Positions 17,347 through 28,241 of a stretch of DNA of 64,000 nucleotides are shown here, one piece after another. The first letter of the stretch is position 1; each line of letters starts with the position of its first letter. Under the pieces are notes generated by a model that was not told the DNA's origin, made no database searches, and saw only the letters and a program-made list of their open reading frames with translations. A program made the translations under genes and the position numbers. Where the stretch lies: positions 3,100,001 to 3,164,000 of the forward strand of contig NZ_AP028032.1 of NCBI RefSeq assembly GCF_030296935.1, in the 5' to 3' direction. This DNA is from Coprobacter fastidiosus. Lineage in GTDB: Bacteria; Bacteroidota; Bacteroidia; Bacteroidales; Coprobacteraceae.

Positions 17347-18297
17347 ATGAAAAGAACCTTTGTCGGATTATTGTTAGCTGTATATATAGGAGGTTTGGCG
17401 CAACCGGTAAAAGCTCAGACAAAAGATAATTTGAAAGGCGAAATATCCTTATCCGGAGCTTTTGCTTTGTATCCTATGGTGGTTAAATGGGCGGAAGAAT
17501 TTAAAAAAATACATCCGAATGTGCGTATTGATATTTCTGGAGGTGGTGCTGGAAAAGGAATGACGGACGCTTTAGCTAAAGTCGTCGATCTCGGAATGGT
17601 TTCCAGAGATGTTCATGATGTCGAATTTAAAAAAGGGGCAGTTGCTTTTGCTGTTGTTAAAGATGCGGTAGTACCTACTGTCAATGCTGCCAATCCTTTA
17701 ATTCGGGATATTAAAGCTAAAGGGCTTAAGCGTAATGTAGCTTTGAGCTTGTGGAGTGGAAAATGTAAGACATGGGGAAATGTGTTGGGTACTACCTCCA
17801 AAGTGCCTGTGCATGTTTATACCCGTTCTGATGCTTGCGGAGCGGCGGAGACTTGGGCTGCTTGGTTCGGGAAAAGACAAGAAGACCTTGAGGGAACTGC
17901 AGTGTTTGGAGATCCGGGTGTGGCTTCGGCCGTACAAAAAGATAAGGTCGGGATAGGATTCAATAATATAGCTTATGCTTATGATCAGAAAACCCGACGA
18001 CCTTATGCCGGACTTGCCATTATTCCATTGGATGTTAATGGGAACGGGAAAATAGATCCGGAAGAAAATTTTTATGATAACAGTTTGTCATTGATTAAAG
18101 CCATAGTTAGCGGAAAATATCCTTCTCCTCCTGCACGTAATCTGTTTTTAGTTTCTAACGGAGTCCCTAAAAAGCCTGAAGTTATTGAATTTATAAAATA
18201 TATATTGACTGAAGGTCAGAAGTATGCTAATGCTACCGGATATATAGGCTTGTCTAAAACAACGATTAATCAGGAGCTTGCTAAACTGAAAAAATAG
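17347..18297 (+). CDS. pstS: Phosphate ABC transporter, substrate-binding protein
   Basis: The 316-residue periplasmic binding protein has a Sec signal (MKRTFVGLLLAVYIGGLAQPVKA) without a lipobox. The phosphate-binding loops are visible: SGAFALYPMV near residue 36, ISGGGAGKGMTDA, and YTRSDACGAAETWA. It captures phosphate for the PstCAB permease and is the first of four tightly packed genes (1 bp to pstC). A candidate -7 TACATTTG lies at 17159-17166, leaving a leader of about 175 nt. Confidence 0.95.
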   Translation: MKRTFVGLLLAVYIGGLAQPVKAQTKDNLKGEISLSGAFALYPMVVKWAEEFKKIHPNVRIDISGGGAGKGMTDALAKVVDLGMVSRDVHDVEFKKGAVAFAVVKDAVVPTVNAANPLIRDIKAKGLKRNVALSLWSGKCKTWGNVLGTTSKVPVHVYTRSDACGAAETWAAWFGKRQEDLEGTAVFGDPGVASAVQKDKVGIGFNNIAYAYDQKTRRPYAGLAIIPLDVNGNGKIDPEENFYDNSLSLIKAIVSGKYPSPPARNLFLVSNGVPKKPEVIEFIKYILTEGQKYANATGYIGLSKTTINQELAKLKK

Positions 18298-18298
18298 A

Positions 18299-19210
18299 AT
18301 GATGGCTGTTTCTTTGTTGAGAAAAAGATTATTAAAGGATAAAATGACAAAATCGTTTATGTTTATATTGACGGTTTTGTCATTGCTTGTATTGGTCTTT
18401 ATGGGAGTGGGGCTTTATATGAAGTCTCGGATGATATTGAATGAACATTCCTTATGGGATTTATTGACCAATGCCGATTGGAAACCTTTAAGCGAAGAAT
18501 TCGGATTCCTTCCGTTCATTATAGGTACTTTGGCGGTAACCGCTCTTTCTATACTTATTGCATTGCCTATTTCTTTGTTATCGGCAATTTATCTTTCCGA
18601 ATATGCTCATTCTTGGACAAAACGGGTCATTTTTCCTGTATTGGATATTTTGGCAGGAATTCCTTCCGTAGTATTCGGTGTATGGGGTACATTAATTATC
18701 GTGCCTTGGATTGCGGATAAGTTAGGACCTCATTTTGTAGAATATACTAGCGGATATACTGTATTGGCCAGCGGGATAGTACTTGGGGTAATGATATTGC
18801 CTATTTTGGTAAGCCTTTTTATCGAAATATTTACTATTGTTCCTCAGGATTATAGGGATGCGGCAGCATCTTTAGGTGCGACTAAATGGCAAATATCGAC
18901 TAAAGTAATTCTTCGAAAGTCGATGCCGGGAATAATTGCTGCAGTAGTGTTGGCTATTTCTAAAGCTTTCGGAGAGACAATCGCGGTATTGATGGTTTGT
19001 GGAAATTATGCAGAGATTCCGCATTCCCTTTTTGATCCGTGTTACCCTCTTCCGGCTCTTATCGCTAATAATTATGGAGAAATGTTGTCGTTGCCTTTGT
19101 ATGAATCGGCATTGATGTTCGCAGCATTTATTTTATTTTTTATCATTTTGGTGTTCAATCTAGCATCACGAATGATGTTGCAGCATGTCGAGAAAAAATT
19201 TAAGTTGTAA
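18299..19210 (+). CDS. pstC: Phosphate ABC transporter permease PstC
   Basis: The 303-residue inner-membrane permease has six hydrophobic segments and the permease-ATPase coupling motif YRDAAASLGATKWQISTKVI. The paired motif DILAGIPSVVFGVWG is typical of PstC/PstA. It starts 1 bp after pstS (tandem ATGATG) and overlaps nothing of the true pstA start. With PstA it forms the transmembrane channel for phosphate. Confidence 0.95.
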   Translation: MMAVSLLRKRLLKDKMTKSFMFILTVLSLLVLVFMGVGLYMKSRMILNEHSLWDLLTNADWKPLSEEFGFLPFIIGTLAVTALSILIALPISLLSAIYLSEYAHSWTKRVIFPVLDILAGIPSVVFGVWGTLIIVPWIADKLGPHFVEYTSGYTVLASGIVLGVMILPILVSLFIEIFTIVPQDYRDAAASLGATKWQISTKVILRKSMPGIIAAVVLAISKAFGETIAVLMVCGNYAEIPHSLFDPCYPLPALIANNYGEMLSLPLYESALMFAAFILFFIILVFNLASRMMLQHVEKKFKL

Positions 19211-19223
19211 GGGGGGGACTAAA

Positions 19224-20072
19224 ATGAAAATGAAATTTGTTGTAGAGAAGATATTTTATGTTTTGATGGTGCTCTCTTTATTATTGGTTTTTGCATTTTT
19301 AGGGAGTATTCTGATAACGATTATTAAAAACGGATGGCCGGCTATGTCTTGGGATATGGTGACGAAATTGCCGGGTGGAGGTTTTTATATAGGAAAAGAA
19401 GGTGGAGTCTTGAATGCTATTGTGGGTTCTGTGTATATTGTCGGGGCTTCTACTGTATTAGGCTTGTGCATCAGTATTCCGATAGTATTTTTTGTCAATA
19501 TTTATTTGAAAAAAGATTCGAAGTTGGCGAATTTAACACGTTTGTCTTTTGATGTATTATATGGAATTCCATCTATCGTGTATGGCGCATTCGCATTTAC
19601 GATTATGATTTTTTTCGGATTACGAACCTCTTTGTTGGGAGGTATTATTGTAATAACATTGTTGATTATTCCTATATTTGTCCGGTCGATGGATGAAGTT
19701 GCCAGACAATTGCCTAAAGAATTGCTTGATGCTACTTATTCGCTCGGAGCGACTCGGTTAGAAGCTATTAAAGTCGCTATACGACAGATTGCTCCGGGAA
19801 TTGCGACAGCAACATTGCTTTCTGTCGGTCGAGCGATTGGTGATGCTGCCGGAGTCATGTTTACTGCCGGTTTTACCGATAGCATACCTACTTCGTTGAA
19901 TCAACCGGCGGCAACTCTTCCGCTTTCTATATTTTTCCAATTAAGCAGTCCTACTCCTGAAGTACGGGAGCGGGCTTACGCCGCAGCTCTTTTGTTAACT
20001 ATTATCGTATTGATATTAAGTATTATAGGTCGGATGATTACTTATAGATTCTCAAAAAATAAAATAAAATAA
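19224..20072 (+). CDS. pstA: Phosphate ABC transporter permease PstA
   Basis: The second permease subunit, about 282 residues from the ATG at 19224. That start is preferred over 19185 because it follows the pstC stop and has an AGGGGGG site 8 nt upstream. The coupling motif is LLDATYSLGATRLEAIKVAI, and FDVLYGIPSIVYGAFAF corresponds to the PstC motif. The stop overlaps the pstB start (TAATG). Confidence 0.95.
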   Translation: MKMKFVVEKIFYVLMVLSLLLVFAFLGSILITIIKNGWPAMSWDMVTKLPGGGFYIGKEGGVLNAIVGSVYIVGASTVLGLCISIPIVFFVNIYLKKDSKLANLTRLSFDVLYGIPSIVYGAFAFTIMIFFGLRTSLLGGIIVITLLIIPIFVRSMDEVARQLPKELLDATYSLGATRLEAIKVAIRQIAPGIATATLLSVGRAIGDAAGVMFTAGFTDSIPTSLNQPAATLPLSIFFQLSSPTPEVRERAYAAALLLTIIVLILSIIGRMITYRFSKNKIK

Positions 20073-20950
20073 TGGAGAAAGACAGTTCTAAGTTCACAAA
20101 TGCTTTTAATCGTTTTGAAGAGTGGCGCAATAATGTTAGTAAAACTGCTTCTGATAAGATCGGAGAAGAGTTAAATTTAGGATCGGATACGAAAAAAGAT
20201 GCTACGATCGATATAGAAAAATTGAATATTTATATCCAGAATAATCATATTCTGAAAGACATAAGCTTACAACTGCATGATAAAAAAATTACCTGTATTA
20301 TAGGTCCTTCGGGGTGTGGAAAAACGACATTGCTGAAAAGTATAAACAGAATGATAGATACGACCGAACATGTACGTGTGGAGGGACGTGTTTTTGTGGA
20401 CGGAGAGGATATTTACGATAAAAAAGCTGAGATTACGCATATTCGTAAAAAGATAGGTTTACTTTCTCAGCGTCCAACGCCGTTGCCTATGTCTATTTAT
20501 GATAATATTACGTTCGGTTGTCGGATACATGGCATGAGAAATAAAAAAACTTTAGATAAGGTTGTAGAAAAATACCTTCATGCTACCGGTTTGTGGGATG
20601 AAGTGAAAGATCGTTTACATACTCCTGCTTCGGCTCTTTCTATCGGGCAGCAACAGCGTTTGTGTCTGGCAAGAGGTTTGGCTGTCGAACCGCAATTTAT
20701 TTTAGCGGATGAGTCAACGTCCGCCCTTGATCCTATTTCCAGTAAAAATATAGAGGATCTGTTTATGAAATTGCGTGAGCGTTATGGAATTATTATGGTA
20801 ACTCATACGCTTCGTCAGGCTTTGCGTATCGCTGATTATGTAGTATTTATGTATATGGGTGAGATGATAGAACAAGGGACTGCAGACGAATTGTTCAATC
20901 ATCCTAAGCATGAATTGACTAAGCAATATTTAAGCGGAGTGTTCAGTTAA
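20072..20950 (+). CDS. pstB: Phosphate ABC transporter ATP-binding protein
   Basis: The 292-residue ATPase has Walker A GPSGCGKTT, signature LSIGQQQRL and Walker B FILADESTSALD, with the Pst-typical LSQRPTPLPMSIYDNITFG. An N-terminal extension of about 50 residues precedes the ABC domain. It energises phosphate import and ends the operon; no phoU follows, the next gene being convergent. Confidence 0.96.
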   Translation: MEKDSSKFTNAFNRFEEWRNNVSKTASDKIGEELNLGSDTKKDATIDIEKLNIYIQNNHILKDISLQLHDKKITCIIGPSGCGKTTLLKSINRMIDTTEHVRVEGRVFVDGEDIYDKKAEITHIRKKIGLLSQRPTPLPMSIYDNITFGCRIHGMRNKKTLDKVVEKYLHATGLWDEVKDRLHTPASALSIGQQQRLCLARGLAVEPQFILADESTSALDPISSKNIEDLFMKLRERYGIIMVTHTLRQALRIADYVVFMYMGEMIEQGTADELFNHPKHELTKQYLSGVFS

Positions 20951-21021
20951 AAATCGATGGTCATTAAAATAATGGAAGATACACATATTTGTTTCCTTTA
21001 AAATTTTATTTGTGTTTAATA

Positions 21022-23337
21022 TCAGAACGGATATCCGATAGCCAAATGGAATCCCAGACTGTTTTTAAAACTGGATAGATTATAGTATCCTTTCTTATCG
21101 GGATTGGGATAAGGGGTATGCAAACCTATGCCGAGGTCGGCTCGTAATACGATATAGCTAATGTCATAACGTAGCCCGAATCCGGTACCTAAAGCAATGT
21201 CTTTTCCGAAGCTTTTTAATGTCAGTTTTCCTCCGGGACGTTGCGGGTCTTCTTTTAATAGCCAGATATTTCCTGCGTCCATAAATATAGCTCCATGCAG
21301 ATCTCCTATAATCTTAAACCGAAATTCTATATTAGCTTCTAACTTGAAATCTCCGGTTTGGTCAAAATAAGCATTGGGATTGTCTTGTGGCGGTCGATAG
21401 CTACCTGGTCCTAATGTCCGTATTGTGAAAGCTCTGATACTGTTTGCTCCACCGATATAGAACTGTTCACTATACGGCATTACTTTTGAGTTTCCATAGG
21501 CATGTCCTGCACCTACAAGAAAACGGGATGCCAGCCAGTTATCTCCCCATAGGCGACGATAATATTTCAATTCGGTACTTCCCTTTACAAATTGGGAGAA
21601 CTGATTGCCGAACAGATGTTTTTCACCTTTGTCTCCCAATAACCCCATTACTCCGGCGAGTATATTTCCTGCTTGAGTTCCGTTTGTTTGCCATAAAATA
21701 CGATTATTGCCTTTTCTACCGAACGATTTATTGAATGTATAGGTATAACTTATTGTCGGAATAAACTGATTTCTGAAACTAAGGGCTATGGCCGGATTTT
21801 TATCCATGGTTTCATCAAAATTTTTAGTCGTGTTCAGCAGTTTATTATAAGTTAGTTTTAAAACAGTTAGGTTATGATAACTGACGTCTGACGTCTGAAA
21901 TTCATATCCGCCTGAGGCATTGAATGAAATCATTCGGAAAAAATGTGGTCTGTTCATCAGATCCGTACCTAATTGAAAGTTGGTACGTGCGCCATACTTT
22001 TGAGGTCGGGGAATAAATTTGGGAACTAATAGTCGAGGAAATGATAGGTTTGCATTTAGACCTATTTCATAGGAGTTTAAAAGAGACGATTTAGATCCGC
22101 TTTGTTTTTTCCCGGTTTGCCATTCGTATGATCCGTTCAGTTTTACACTTAAAATTTCTCCCCCTCTAAAGATATTTTTATGATTTACTCCGAAAATCAT
22201 TCCCGGACCGATAAAACTGTTCGATTTAGAGGAAACGTCTATTTCGAACTCCGATTCGAGGGGAATGTCCATAGCTCCGTCTATTTGTACATTAAGAGAG
22301 TCTGCTCCCCGTAAGGAATCTATGGGCGTAACATTTAGATTTATATATCGGAATATACCCAGCCTGCTTAGATTGGTCTGAGATTGGTCTTGTTCGGTTA
22401 CCGAATATACTTGCCCCGGACGTAAAGTTATATTTGACGGCATGATAGATTGCTTGACTCTTAGCGGTTTCTGGTATGCCATTTTCATATCTTTATAATA
22501 TATGGTATCCCAAATGCCTTTTCCGGTAGAATTTTGTAATGATATGTCTATCTTGCCCACAGTATATGCTTTCAGAGCCATTGTCGGAATACCTTTTTTT
22601 ATAATCATTCGAAGGTTGACTTTCAAATGTTCTTGTGTTGTATCTGCCAGGTATTCTATATATTCAGGACGAAAATAGTAGTATCCGTTGTTTCGTGCGA
22701 GAGTAGCGATTCTCGTTCGTTCTGCCGACAGGGAATCTGCATTATATTGAGATCCGACTCGTAGTAAGGACTGGGCTTTGGTGCTGTCAATCAATTGTGT
22801 AATTCCGTCTGTCGGCTTCGGATAGGAAATGCTGCCATAGGTCCATGCTTGCGGAATTTTTACAGAGTAGCTGATTTTCGCCTTTTTCTTGTTTTTTTTA
22901 TTATAGAGTAATGAATAACTGGCTTCAGCTCCGAAATATCCGTAATTTGCTAAAATATCTTCGACGACTTTAATACGCAACTCGGGTTGTACACCGGATA
23001 TGAGCACAGGTTCTTTAGCGAATTTATTGTAAAACCAATGCTTGAATCCTTTATTTTTTTTAGGAACAAAATTGTTGTAAACCCATAATCCAAAAGGAAA
23101 CGGGGTACGGTAGTAAGGACTGTATAGCGGATTGTTAGGAGGAACGGATAAAGGATCTTTTACGGCAGAGATTACATCTCCGTCAACTTTAACGCCTTCT
23201 ATCGGTTCTATTTTCATTTTTTTCACTCCGGTATAGAGAACCTCATCTTCTCCCAATCTTTTTGTCGTGGAACAACCGGTTATGAAAACTATACCCGATA
23301 ATATAATAATTATGTTCGCTATATATTTTTTCATCAT
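21022..23337 (-). CDS. TamL-type Omp85 lipoprotein
   Basis: The 771-residue outer-membrane protein has a lipoprotein signal with Cys22 (IVFITGC|STTKRLGEDE). POTRA-like repeats follow (PELRIKVVEDILANYGYFGAEASYSL; RVGSQYNADSLSAERTRIATLARNNGYYYF), then a C-terminal 16-strand BamA/TamA barrel with SIRAFTIRTLGPGSYR as lid-lock motif and a terminal Phe. In Bacteroidetes this lipidated form, called TamL, replaces TamA. The stop of tamB overlaps its start by 4 bp, so TamB and TamL are made together, consistent with an envelope-spanning assembly or lipid-transport machine. Confidence 0.9.
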   Translation of the reverse strand: MMKKYIANIIIILSGIVFITGCSTTKRLGEDEVLYTGVKKMKIEPIEGVKVDGDVISAVKDPLSVPPNNPLYSPYYRTPFPFGLWVYNNFVPKKNKGFKHWFYNKFAKEPVLISGVQPELRIKVVEDILANYGYFGAEASYSLLYNKKNKKKAKISYSVKIPQAWTYGSISYPKPTDGITQLIDSTKAQSLLRVGSQYNADSLSAERTRIATLARNNGYYYFRPEYIEYLADTTQEHLKVNLRMIIKKGIPTMALKAYTVGKIDISLQNSTGKGIWDTIYYKDMKMAYQKPLRVKQSIMPSNITLRPGQVYSVTEQDQSQTNLSRLGIFRYINLNVTPIDSLRGADSLNVQIDGAMDIPLESEFEIDVSSKSNSFIGPGMIFGVNHKNIFRGGEILSVKLNGSYEWQTGKKQSGSKSSLLNSYEIGLNANLSFPRLLVPKFIPRPQKYGARTNFQLGTDLMNRPHFFRMISFNASGGYEFQTSDVSYHNLTVLKLTYNKLLNTTKNFDETMDKNPAIALSFRNQFIPTISYTYTFNKSFGRKGNNRILWQTNGTQAGNILAGVMGLLGDKGEKHLFGNQFSQFVKGSTELKYYRRLWGDNWLASRFLVGAGHAYGNSKVMPYSEQFYIGGANSIRAFTIRTLGPGSYRPPQDNPNAYFDQTGDFKLEANIEFRFKIIGDLHGAIFMDAGNIWLLKEDPQRPGGKLTLKSFGKDIALGTGFGLRYDISYIVLRADLGIGLHTPYPNPDKKGYYNLSSFKNSLGFHLAIGYPF

Positions 23338-26300
23338 TTTGTCTCTTTCTTCTCTTTACGGCTACTTAATCGGAAAAGTTCCGACAGTTTGAGTAATTTC
23401 TTTCTGACAACGAACCCGACACCGGTTTGTGTCACTTCTCCCTCTAAAATGCTTTCGTAACCTGTATGTCTGAAAATTTTGATAAGCATGTTATCTCTTT
23501 TATCGAGTCTGTATTCTAAAGAAATATCATCGACAAGATTTTCTTTCAGATTTTCATCTGCTGCAGCATCCGGGCTGAAACTTCCACCGATGATTACTTT
23601 AAAACGATCGTTGAACAGAGTTTTAGAAACTTTATACGAATAGTCGGTCCGTGTCCCTTGTCCGCCGTTCATCGTATCGTCGTAGCTATCGATTCCGAAA
23701 CTTACATCGATATTTTTCAGATTGTTTTGAGCCCATTGATTCAGTTCTTTCTGTATGAATGAATTTAGAGGATTTCCCGATGTCAGGCTCGATGATGTCG
23801 ATGTACCTGGACCACTATATGTATTGTAGATAAGCAGATTCATGGCTTGGGTAGCTCTTTGTTCTGCAGTCATAGCAGTGAGTTCGTTTTGAATAGTCAG
23901 GTCTTCCGGAGCAGAAACATTGAATGTGATTGCGAGATTTTCGAGCGTATTTTTGATGTTGATAATAACATTGAAAGTAACCGGACGACTATTATTATCA
24001 TTTTCTGTGACTGAAATCCTCAGAGGCTCTATTGCTGTGATATTCATACTGGGGTCGGCTATATCTCCACTCCATGAAACAAAGCTGCCTTGTTGTATAT
24101 TGAATAACTTTTCGGAAATGATCGGTGGATTGTATCTGACTGTACCCCCAGTCAATTCGTATTTTCCTGTAAACCGGCTGTCTCCGAGAGTATTCATTGT
24201 ATAAGTAAGATTTCCTCCGCCTTTGAGATCTATGCGATTCTTTCCGTCGGCGGAGAGATTTACTGCCATTTTCACTTCGTTGGCAATATCTACATTCATG
24301 AGAATGTCCATCCCGCTTATTTTAGCAGCAGTTACAGAAAGAGTGTCGGCCAAAGCCGTGCTATCATTGAAAGATACGAATGTGACCATATTGGTATTAG
24401 CTTGTTGTTTAAGCTCCAATGGAGAATCTCTCATGACATAAGTCACCTCTGTCCCGTTTAATAATCCGATATTTCCTCGTAGCTTCAACTCATCGATAGC
24501 TCCTTTGACAGAAATGTCCAAATCGGCATTGGCCTTACCGTATAACATTGTTTTATTATTCTTGGGAACGTTGATCATTTGAAAATCAGAACCTTTTATT
24601 GTAATATCTGTCATTATCCTTGAAAAATCCCGTAAATTTAAATCTCCGTTTATCGTAAGGGGCTGTTTATTCGGTCCGTTTATAGCATAGTTATTCAGTA
24701 CGACATCATTCTCTATAATTTCTATTTTTTTGTCGGATAGTCCGAATGAAGTTCCGATCATCGGAACAGATATAAATGTGTTTGCAAATTGCAGATATCC
24801 AGACGCTATGGGGGCATCTGTTTTCCCGGAGATATCTACTTCTCCGTTAAGTGCTCCATCGATCTTTGATACATCTGCAGGTAAAAAAGGATTGGCTATT
24901 GCAAGAGGCAATGATAATAGCTGGAGTTTTAGTTGTATAGCGTTTGTAGTGTCCGGTTGGTAGTATCCTTTTACGGCAAGCGCCTCTTTTTGGTCTACCA
25001 ATAACCCTAATCGTACTTGTTGCCTGTTTTCATCGTTGAGCCTGTATCGCATGTTCAGATCGATGTTACCGACTCGCTGTTTGTCATATAATAATTCTGC
25101 AATGGAGATATCTCCCGATACGTTAACTTGCTCTTTCGGAAAATCGAGGACCAAATCGGTCGATAGTTTCCCGGCAACGGGTGGTGCTAAAGGCCAGGAG
25201 CTGAGTAATGAAGCTATGTCAAGTCCTTTCATGTTGATATTTAGTGCTCCCGGTCTGCCGCGACGGTTGGTTGTCGATTGTAAAGATATGCGTTGTTCTC
25301 CGTTCTCCATATTGATATTGGCGGCCATGTGTTTATCGAAGTAGTAATCGAAATAGTTATTTTCATTTAGCGTCCATGTCGAAAATCCCAATATAGGATC
25401 GGTCGGGGCAAATGTAATGTGCACCAAAGAATCTTGCATGTAGGCATCGCATCCGAAACGGAATCCTTGTTCTGATTGTCGGTTTCGTTGCAAACATCTT
25501 AAACGTAGATGATTGTCGGTTATATATCCGTTAAATCCTAAAGATGCAATCTGATCCAGATTTCCCGATTTGTTTCCGATATGCAATCCGTATAATAACC
25601 GAGCACTATCTTGTCGAGCTTTAAATGAAATCGTATCTAAATTGATGCCTCCGGTAGTCAATTTATCGACGAATGCCGAAAGACTGAATGGTTTATCTTC
25701 GAGAATAGAAATGTCCATATTTGCAGAATTCATTTGAATTCCGTATCTCTCTAAATAATTATTGAGGATTTTATCCGATTTGATATCAGCTTTTAATTCC
25801 AGACGAGGAAGATTTTTTTGTAAGGTTTCTATATCTATACTTTGTTTCTCGATCTGTTCTGAAATAAGCCGGTTTGTTTCATTTATTCGTTTTAAAAATT
25901 CGTCTAATCCAGAAGGAGATGAGAAAGAAACATAAATATCGGGAGTTTTGAAGTTAACTTGTATTTTGTCATTTAACAATTCTCCTTGTAGCGCAAGACT
26001 TTTAAATTCTCCGTTTATTTGATCGGCCTCTATTTGCAGATTATGAAGTTCGGTATCTAATGTATATTCTCCTTTGGAATTTCCGCTGCCGGAAATATTT
26101 AATTGTGTTGAGACGCTGAGGGGAGTATCGGTAAATCCCATTTGCCATGTATTGATGTTTTTTATTTCTCCGATGATATAAGCTTTGTATTCTTCGGGAG
26201 ATAAGTTTCCTGAGATGTCCATGTGGAGATTTAAGGCTTCGGAGCTACTGGATAGAATACCCGTTAGAATACCGTCTTTTAGATGCAGCATTGTGATGAG

Positions 26301-28055
26301 GTCGGTGTAATCATATTTTTTATAATCGAATCGATCTATCGTGAGAGCTATGTCTGTATAGGTTTTAACTGATAAAGGGTCAAAGCCTTTTCCTTCTCCT
26401 TTTAAATGCATGCTTAAACATCCCAAAGAATCTTTCGGTAAAAATGAATTTATGGGGAATTGAGATGCGTCCATATCTATTTTGTATGCCTCTGAAGCAA
26501 GATTGACTTGCCCGTTAGCAGAAAGATTTCCATCTCCGATTTTCAATAAAATAGAAGGAGAATATTGTTTCCCATTCATGCGTATAGATCCGTTGCATAT
26601 TATTCCGTTAGGGATATCTATCTGATCGTTCAGATCTTTTGGAAAAATATTTTTAACAAAAGAGCTATGTACAAGAGTGCTTTGCCAAGAAAATGCTCCA
26701 TTTAACTTGTCAGAATTTATAATTTCATTCATTGTACCTTTTCCGGAAAAGAGGAATCGCCCGGGTAATGTTAAGTCAAATTGTTTTATATCTAATTCCC
26801 CTAATGACCCTGTTATATGGGTGTTGGCTTTTAAGGTTTCTATCGGTAGTAAGGCTATTTCTTTTTGTAAATCGGGATACAAGGCATAAATATCTTGCAT
26901 GGCGACTCGTAAAGAAAGCAATGCGGAAACGGGACTTTCGTTTTTTTGTTCGATTATATCTCCTCCTACTTTTATATCCGCATCTATTTGGGAAAGAAAA
27001 GTTTTCAGACTGAATCCACTTAACGAGATTTGTTCGGAATTCATATCGAAGTCTCCCTGCGTTCGTAAGACCGATAATCCGGAACGTTCGGTAAATGCCA
27101 ACTGTTGTAATTTGAGTTTTATTTCACTTCCCTTATTATAAAAAGAGTTTACGCCAAGGTTTAGTCCCGATAATTGAATATAGTCAGGGTCTAATCCTTG
27201 TTGGGGAATATGATGCATGAGACCGTATGTTCCCGAACTATTTTTTAATTGAAGAGATTGCACATCGATTGTCCACGGGAGAGATGTTGCTGTATCTGTT
27301 TCTGCCGTTTCCGGTTGAACGGGAGACATTGATGTTGTGTCGTTCAGATAGCTAAATCCTGCCTCGGATATTGTAACCGATTCTACTCCCACAAACTGTT
27401 TCCCTAAATCAACGAAGCCTTTTTTTAGTAAAGCTGATGCGACTTTAACTTGCAAATCGCTTGTTTGGGGTGATATAGTCATGCCGAAAGCAATGTTCTC
27501 TAATTGCAATTGCTTTATATCGAGTATCCATAGGATAGGATTCGATTCGCTGTTTGTAGTATCGGGTTCGCTTTCTCCCAAGTCTAATGATACAGTTCCG
27601 TTTCGAAGTTCTATATTCGGGATTTCAACTCGTTCATTTCCAAGGTCTACCGGTTTTGCATTGAGAGCTAATAGTCCGACATCTCCTTTTAGATTGAGTT
27701 GTGATATAGTGTCATTATAATGAAAATGAGTGTTTTGGAATGAAAATTTCTCTATTTGGACTTTTTTTTGTAATAAATATCGGAAATTTACATCAAGTTG
27801 CAGATTATCACAATATAACATAGTATCACCTTCGGCGGTGATAATTTTGCTGTTGTCCAAAACCAAATTTAACGGAAATTTGAGACGTATGCGTTCAATA
27901 GCGATACTCATGTTTAATTGTTTCGAAGCATACGTTGTCGCCAGGTCTTTCGCCCAGCTTTGTATTGCCGGAATATATAATGTGAAAGGCAATATTAGTA
28001 AAGTCAGGAATAATATTCCTATGGATATAAAGCAATATTTAAAAATTTTCTTCAT
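23334..28055 (-). CDS. tamB: TamB-family inner-membrane bridge protein
   Basis: At 1573 residues this is the length expected of AsmA-like TamB. It has an N-terminal signal anchor (YCFISIGILFLTLLILPFTLYIP), an AsmA-like start (SWAKDLATTYASKQLNMSIAIERIRLKFPLNL, split here by domain rather than motif), many repeating beta segments, and a C-terminal DUF490/TamB domain (NPLNSFIQKELNQWAQNNLKNIDVSFGIDSY and VGFVVRKKLLKL). TamB bridges inner membrane and outer-membrane TamA/TamL and has been linked to barrel assembly and phospholipid transport. It is the first gene of the tamB-tamL pair. Confidence 0.93.
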   Translation of the reverse strand: MKKIFKYCFISIGILFLTLLILPFTLYIPAIQSWAKDLATTYASKQLNMSIAIERIRLKFPLNLVLDNSKIITAEGDTMLYCDNLQLDVNFRYLLQKKVQIEKFSFQNTHFHYNDTISQLNLKGDVGLLALNAKPVDLGNERVEIPNIELRNGTVSLDLGESEPDTTNSESNPILWILDIKQLQLENIAFGMTISPQTSDLQVKVASALLKKGFVDLGKQFVGVESVTISEAGFSYLNDTTSMSPVQPETAETDTATSLPWTIDVQSLQLKNSSGTYGLMHHIPQQGLDPDYIQLSGLNLGVNSFYNKGSEIKLKLQQLAFTERSGLSVLRTQGDFDMNSEQISLSGFSLKTFLSQIDADIKVGGDIIEQKNESPVSALLSLRVAMQDIYALYPDLQKEIALLPIETLKANTHITGSLGELDIKQFDLTLPGRFLFSGKGTMNEIINSDKLNGAFSWQSTLVHSSFVKNIFPKDLNDQIDIPNGIICNGSIRMNGKQYSPSILLKIGDGNLSANGQVNLASEAYKIDMDASQFPINSFLPKDSLGCLSMHLKGEGKGFDPLSVKTYTDIALTIDRFDYKKYDYTDLITMLHLKDGILTGILSSSSEALNLHMDISGNLSPEEYKAYIIGEIKNINTWQMGFTDTPLSVSTQLNISGSGNSKGEYTLDTELHNLQIEADQINGEFKSLALQGELLNDKIQVNFKTPDIYVSFSSPSGLDEFLKRINETNRLISEQIEKQSIDIETLQKNLPRLELKADIKSDKILNNYLERYGIQMNSANMDISILEDKPFSLSAFVDKLTTGGINLDTISFKARQDSARLLYGLHIGNKSGNLDQIASLGFNGYITDNHLRLRCLQRNRQSEQGFRFGCDAYMQDSLVHITFAPTDPILGFSTWTLNENNYFDYYFDKHMAANINMENGEQRISLQSTTNRRGRPGALNINMKGLDIASLLSSWPLAPPVAGKLSTDLVLDFPKEQVNVSGDISIAELLYDKQRVGNIDLNMRYRLNDENRQQVRLGLLVDQKEALAVKGYYQPDTTNAIQLKLQLLSLPLAIANPFLPADVSKIDGALNGEVDISGKTDAPIASGYLQFANTFISVPMIGTSFGLSDKKIEIIENDVVLNNYAINGPNKQPLTINGDLNLRDFSRIMTDITIKGSDFQMINVPKNNKTMLYGKANADLDISVKGAIDELKLRGNIGLLNGTEVTYVMRDSPLELKQQANTNMVTFVSFNDSTALADTLSVTAAKISGMDILMNVDIANEVKMAVNLSADGKNRIDLKGGGNLTYTMNTLGDSRFTGKYELTGGTVRYNPPIISEKLFNIQQGSFVSWSGDIADPSMNITAIEPLRISVTENDNNSRPVTFNVIINIKNTLENLAITFNVSAPEDLTIQNELTAMTAEQRATQAMNLLIYNTYSGPGTSTSSSLTSGNPLNSFIQKELNQWAQNNLKNIDVSFGIDSYDDTMNGGQGTRTDYSYKVSKTLFNDRFKVIIGGSFSPDAAADENLKENLVDDISLEYRLDKRDNMLIKIFRHTGYESILEGEVTQTGVGFVVRKKLLKLSELFRLSSRKEKKETK

Positions 28056-28241
28056 TTCGTATTTTCGAACTCAGGTCGTTTAAAATGAATCATGCTATAA
28101 AAATAAATATTATTGCTTAAAAAGCGGTTATATTTACTGTGATTATTCAAAAAAACACCTCTCTTTTGTTTTATAAGATATAAACATTCTATCCTTTATT
28201 TTGTTTTTAATAAACGTAGAAACATAAAAATACGATAGATT